A stretch of DNA of 64,000 nucleotides from JAGOBP01 sp964550855 (GTDB taxonomy: Bacteria > Chloroflexota > Anaerolineae > Fen-1058), in contig CAZKBQ010000009.1 of NCBI GenBank assembly GCA_964550855.1, positions 36,914 to 100,913 of the forward strand. Reading direction: 5' to 3'. Of the stretch, positions 61,423 to 64,000 are shown piece after piece; position 1 is the first letter of the stretch; each line of letters opens with the position of its first letter. Under the pieces are notes generated by a model, which was not told the origin of the DNA, made no database searches, and saw only the letters and a list, made by a program, of their open reading frames with translations. The position numbers and the translations under genes are program-made.

Positions 61423-61464
61423 CCGTTGTCTCCGCCTGATGGTGCGGCCCAAAACGTCGAGCGA

Positions 61465-61680
61465 TTATAGCACAGCCGATCCGGAGTCGGCGCTGGCATG
61501 GCGGACGAAAGCCTTGAGGCGCTTTTCGAAGTCGCGGCGGGTCAACATGACGCGCCGGCCGCAGGTCAGGCACTTGAGGCCGATGTCCGCGCCGATGCGG
61601 GTCACTTCCCAATCGGTGCCGCCGCACGGATGAGTCTTGCGCAGCCGGGCGATGTCGCCCACGTTCACGTCCAAAGGCAT
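61465..61680 (-). CDS. DUF951 family zinc-ribbon-like protein
   Basis: 71 aa, ATG 61680 with GGAG 7 nt upstream. VGDIARLRKTHPCGGTDWEV and GADIGLKCLTCGRRVMLTRR are the DUF951 signature: one Cys in the HPCGG loop plus a CxxC, a likely zinc site. Family size is 60-75 aa, so complete. Function unknown, perhaps nucleic-acid binding. A much longer frame through 62616 in the same register is not the gene. It precedes the MFS gene by 42 bp and probably shares its transcript. Confidence 0.9.
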   Translation of the reverse strand: MPLDVNVGDIARLRKTHPCGGTDWEVTRIGADIGLKCLTCGRRVMLTRRDFEKRLKAFVRHASADSGSAVL

Positions 61681-61710
61681 GGCGTTTCTCCAGCCGGAAT
61701 TATACCGGAG

Positions 61711-61869
61711 TTGGCCGGGGGCGCATTTTGTAAGCGCGCTTACCGGCCGGCGCTGTATCTCATCGACAGGCGCGGCGTCATCTGGTACACGCCCATCGGC
61801 GAGCTGCACGTGGATACGCCGGGCTGGCAGAAGATGACGAGCCAGATCGAGGCGCTGTTGAGCGAGTAG
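61711..61869 (+). pseudogene. C-terminal remnant of a thioredoxin-like (redoxin) protein
   Basis: The frame reads RPALYLIDRRGVIWYTPIGE then LHVDTPGWQKMTSQIEALLS and a stop at 61867-61869. PALYLIDRxGVI is the cis-Pro strand and following beta-hairpin of TlpA/AhpC-TSA proteins, and the last helix ends the fold. The active-site half is missing and overlaps the start of the DUF951 gene, so it is a fragment. Confidence 0.6.
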
Positions 61870-61934
61870 CGATCCGCCAAACGGCTGAAGCCAAAATCGG
61901 CCAAAAGACCGAACACCGCCCGAGCGAGTGCGGG

Positions 61935-61940
61935 TATAAT
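61935..61940 (+). promoter_or_regulatory. TATAAT -10 element for the ABC exporter
   Basis: TATAAT 26 bp upstream of the GTG start at 61966; no clear -35 at the expected distance. Confidence 0.45.
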
Positions 61941-61965
61941 TCCGCCTGCCATCTCGCTCAAGGCG

Positions 61966-62973
61966 GTGCGCGTGTCGGCCATTCACGTTGAAGACCTCAC
62001 GAAAATCTTCCGCATCATTCACAAAGACCCCGGCATCGCCGGCTCGGTGAAGGCGCTGTTCCGACCCCGCTACGAAGACAAAATCGCGGTGGACGGCATC
62101 CACTTTGACATCGAGCCGGGCGAGCTGGTGGGCTACATCGGCGTGAACGGCGCGGGCAAGTCCACCACCATCAAGATGCTGACCGGTATCCTGATGCCGA
62201 CGCGCGGCGCGGTCAGCGTGCTGGGGCGCGATCCGTACAAACAGCGCACCGACAATGCCCGCGACATCGGCGTGGTGTTTGGTCAGCGCACGCAGCTGTG
62301 GTGGGATCTGCCGCTGATCGAGTCGCTGGACTTTGTGGCGCGCATCTACGAAGTGCCGTCGGCGCGCTATCGGCAGCTGCTGGACGAATTTGCCCAGACG
62401 CTGGAATTGGGCGAGCTGCTCAAAGTCCCCATCCGCAATTTGTCGTTGGGACAGAAGATGCGCGCCGAGCTGGCCGCTACGCTCATCCACGAACCGACGG
62501 TGGTGTATCTGGACGAGCCGACCATTGGGTTGGATTTGATCGTCAAGGAGCGCATCCGCGAATTCATCCGCGAGCAGAACCGCCAGCGCGGCACGACGCT
62601 GATTTTGACCACGCACGATCTGGGCGACATCGAGGAGATCTGCCGGCGGGTGATCATCATCGACGCGGGCCGGATCATCTACGACGGCCCGCTGAGTTTG
62701 ATCAAGCAGCGCTTCGGCAAGTTCCGCGAGATCACCTTTGAGACGCGGCAGCCGATCGGGGCGGTGAACCTGCCGCCGGGCGCGGAGTTTGTGGCGCAGG
62801 ATGATCGCAAGTTCACGCTGCGTTTCGATCGCACGTTGACTTCGGCCAGTCAGGTGGCGGCCTCGCTGATGAGCCAGATCGAAGTGGTGGACTTCTCGTT
62901 GGCGGAGCCGGACCTGTCGTCGATTGTCAAGCAGATTTACAGCGGCGTGCTGCGCGGGGAGCTGACGGTATGA
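61966..62973 (+). CDS. ABC-2 type exporter ATP-binding protein
   Basis: 335 aa; GTG 61966 (or GTG 61972), AAGG upstream. Walker A GVNGAGKST (59-67), signature LSLGQKMRAELAATLI, Walker B TVVYLDEPTIGLD and TTHDLGDIEE switch region. The N-terminal insertion FRPRYEDKIAVDGIHFDI and the QRTQLWWDLPLIESL segment are characteristic of the subgroup associated with two ABC2_membrane_6-type permeases. Overlaps the first permease by ATGA (62970-62973). Substrate unknown. Confidence 0.9.
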   Translation: MRVSAIHVEDLTKIFRIIHKDPGIAGSVKALFRPRYEDKIAVDGIHFDIEPGELVGYIGVNGAGKSTTIKMLTGILMPTRGAVSVLGRDPYKQRTDNARDIGVVFGQRTQLWWDLPLIESLDFVARIYEVPSARYRQLLDEFAQTLELGELLKVPIRNLSLGQKMRAELAATLIHEPTVVYLDEPTIGLDLIVKERIREFIREQNRQRGTTLILTTHDLGDIEEICRRVIIIDAGRIIYDGPLSLIKQRFGKFREITFETRQPIGAVNLPPGAEFVAQDDRKFTLRFDRTLTSASQVAASLMSQIEVVDFSLAEPDLSSIVKQIYSGVLRGELTV

Positions 62974-63779
62974 AACGCCTGCGGCGCCTGACGCGCGTCT
63001 ATGGCGCGGTGCTGGCGCTGGTGCCCAAGTTCTACACGGCCTATCGCGCGTGGGTGTGGATGGAGTTCGTCGTCCAGATTCTGGCGATGACGATTACGGT
63101 GTATTTCTGGCGCGCGGTGTACGCCAACAGCCCCACGCTGAGCGGCCTGAATCTGGCGCAGACGGTGAACTACGTCTTGCTGGCGCAGATGCTGATGCCG
63201 CTGGTGGAGAACCGGTTGATCTTCCAGTTCGGCTGGATGCTGCGCGAAGGACAGATCGCCATCGACCTGCTGCGCCCGATGGATTTTCAGGCCCGTTTTT
63301 TTGTGGATGCCACCGGCAATCTGGCGTTGAACCTGTTGTTGAAGGCGCCGCTGTTGATCATCGCGGTGCTGGCCTTTGGCCTGCAGCTGCCCGCTGACGC
63401 GGCGACGTGGCTGGCGTTCCTGGTGACGCTGCTGCTGGGGCACGCGGTGCTGTTCTTCTTCGACTGGATTTTTTCGTGCCTGGCGTTTTACAGCACCGAG
63501 ACGTGGGGTTTGAGCGTGGTGCGCGTGGCGGTGGTGACGTTTTTCAGCGGGGCCGTGCTGCCGCTAAACATGCTGCCGGACTGGCTGCGCGTGGTGGCCG
63601 ACGCGCTGCCGTTTGCGCAGGCCGTGTACGTGCCGGTGTCGATCTTGAGCGGCATCACGCCGCTGGCGGCCGCCCCGCGCGCGTGGGCGGTTCAACTGTT
63701 GTGGATCGCGGGCCTGTTCGTCGTATCGCGGTTGATCTTCCGCGTCTCGGTGCGCAGGGTCACGGTGCAGGGCGGCTGA
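62970..63779 (+). CDS. ABC-2 type exporter permease, first subunit
   Basis: 269 aa, six hydrophobic helices, belonging to the DUF990/ABC2_membrane_6-like permeases: WMEFVVQILAMTITVYFWRA, LAQTVNYVLLAQMLMPLVEN, LREGQIAIDLLRPMDFQARF and FFSGAVLPLNMLPDWLRVVA. The LLRPMD-F/Y segment is a hallmark. Middle gene of ATPase-permease-permease; the second permease starts 3 bp after its stop. Confidence 0.88.
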   Translation: MKRLRRLTRVYGAVLALVPKFYTAYRAWVWMEFVVQILAMTITVYFWRAVYANSPTLSGLNLAQTVNYVLLAQMLMPLVENRLIFQFGWMLREGQIAIDLLRPMDFQARFFVDATGNLALNLLLKAPLLIIAVLAFGLQLPADAATWLAFLVTLLLGHAVLFFFDWIFSCLAFYSTETWGLSVVRVAVVTFFSGAVLPLNMLPDWLRVVADALPFAQAVYVPVSILSGITPLAAAPRAWAVQLLWIAGLFVVSRLIFRVSVRRVTVQGG

Positions 63780-63782
63780 CAC

Positions 63783-64000
63783 ATGCTCAAGCGCTACGCC
63801 TCACTCTACGGGTACTTCCTGATTCAGCGCTTCAAGATATTGATGGAGTATCGCGTCAACTTCATCATCGGCGCCACATCCACGATCTTCATTCAGGCGG
63901 CGGGGCTGTTGACCATTTGGGTGGTGATGGCCCAGATTCCCGACATCAACGGCTGGACGCTGCCGCAGGTGCTGCTGATCTACGGCCTGCTGACGCTGGC
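63783..64000 (+). CDS. ABC-2 type exporter permease, second subunit (runs off window)
   Basis: First 72 codons: MLKRYASLYGYFLIQRFKIL, MEYRVNFIIGATSTIFIQAA and WTLPQVLLIYGLLTL. Same family as the preceding permease; the pair would form a heterodimeric channel driven by the ATPase upstream. The rest lies outside the window. Confidence 0.85.
   Translation, partial: MLKRYASLYGYFLIQRFKILMEYRVNFIIGATSTIFIQAAGLLTIWVVMAQIPDINGWTLPQVLLIYGLLTL

Noticed and set aside
61681..62616. N-terminal extension of the DUF951 frame to 383 codons
   Set aside because: Antisense to the ABC ATPase with a clear Walker A; the DUF951 homology begins at the ATG at 61680, which has its own ribosome site.

Overview
The window is high-GC bacterial chromosome, dense in genes on both strands, and most likely from a member of Chloroflexota (Anaerolineae-like). 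This placement is inference. It rests on several large secreted beta-helix and beta-propeller proteins, GT-C type membrane glycosyltransferases with extracellular C-terminal domains, an XRE-STAND-TPR regulator, a DUF951 protein, dnaA without an adjacent dnaN, and intergenic arrays of a 7-bp unit. No rRNA, tRNA, CRISPR array, transposase or phage gene was recognised.

Layout. 1-2.6 kb: two paralogous secreted beta-helix proteins (the first cut by the window edge). 2.8-8.7 kb: a minus-strand glycan operon (GT2 glycosyltransferase, CDP-paratose-epimerase-like enzyme, Wzt-like ABC ATPase, large GT-C enzyme). 8.7-12 kb: a divergent membrane protein and another beta-helix protein. 12.2-18.8 kb: lipoprotein hydrolase, ABC-2 exporter pair, a proline-rich membrane protein, an M20 peptidase and an HExxH membrane protein. 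19-23.1 kb: a second glycan-type operon (epimerase, PNPOx-like protein, methyltransferase, GT-C protein). 23.2-30.6 kb: PBP1A, SurE, HMG-CoA reductase with an extra N-terminal domain, and two DedA proteins. 30.6-33.2 kb: an operon of a cNMP/PH-domain membrane protein, peptide deformylase and an XRE regulator. 33.3-35.8 kb: dnaA with DnaA-box clusters on both sides, the probable replication origin, followed by rfbB.

36.8-46.3 kb is a minus-strand block of envelope proteins: a 1465-aa surface protein, a small L7/L12-C-terminal-like protein, a BNR/Ycf48-like propeller, a membrane protein with an internal duplication, a zinc-ribbon/NHL propeller and a 90-aa protein. A divergent 935-aa XRE-STAND-TPR protein lies beside it, followed by what looks like the broken N-terminus of a second STAND protein. 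49.7-57 kb: a retropepsin-like/DUF5678-like pair, urocanate hydratase, a methyltransferase, a thioredoxin-reductase-like flavoprotein without the CxxC, malic enzyme and Hsp20. 57-64 kb: Na/Pi-type transporter with a UspA protein, HD hydrolase, GT4 glycosyltransferase, MFS transporter, DUF951 protein, and an ABC-2 exporter whose second permease runs off the window.

Unifying themes are envelope glycan assembly and secreted repeat proteins. The most unusual signals are non-coding or architectural: 7-bp phased intergenic arrays, 11-bp phased CCAAC sites upstream of a surface protein, CCCATATATAG motifs inside the origin, several promoters placed so that the mRNA would be leaderless, and the HMG-CoA reductase fusion.
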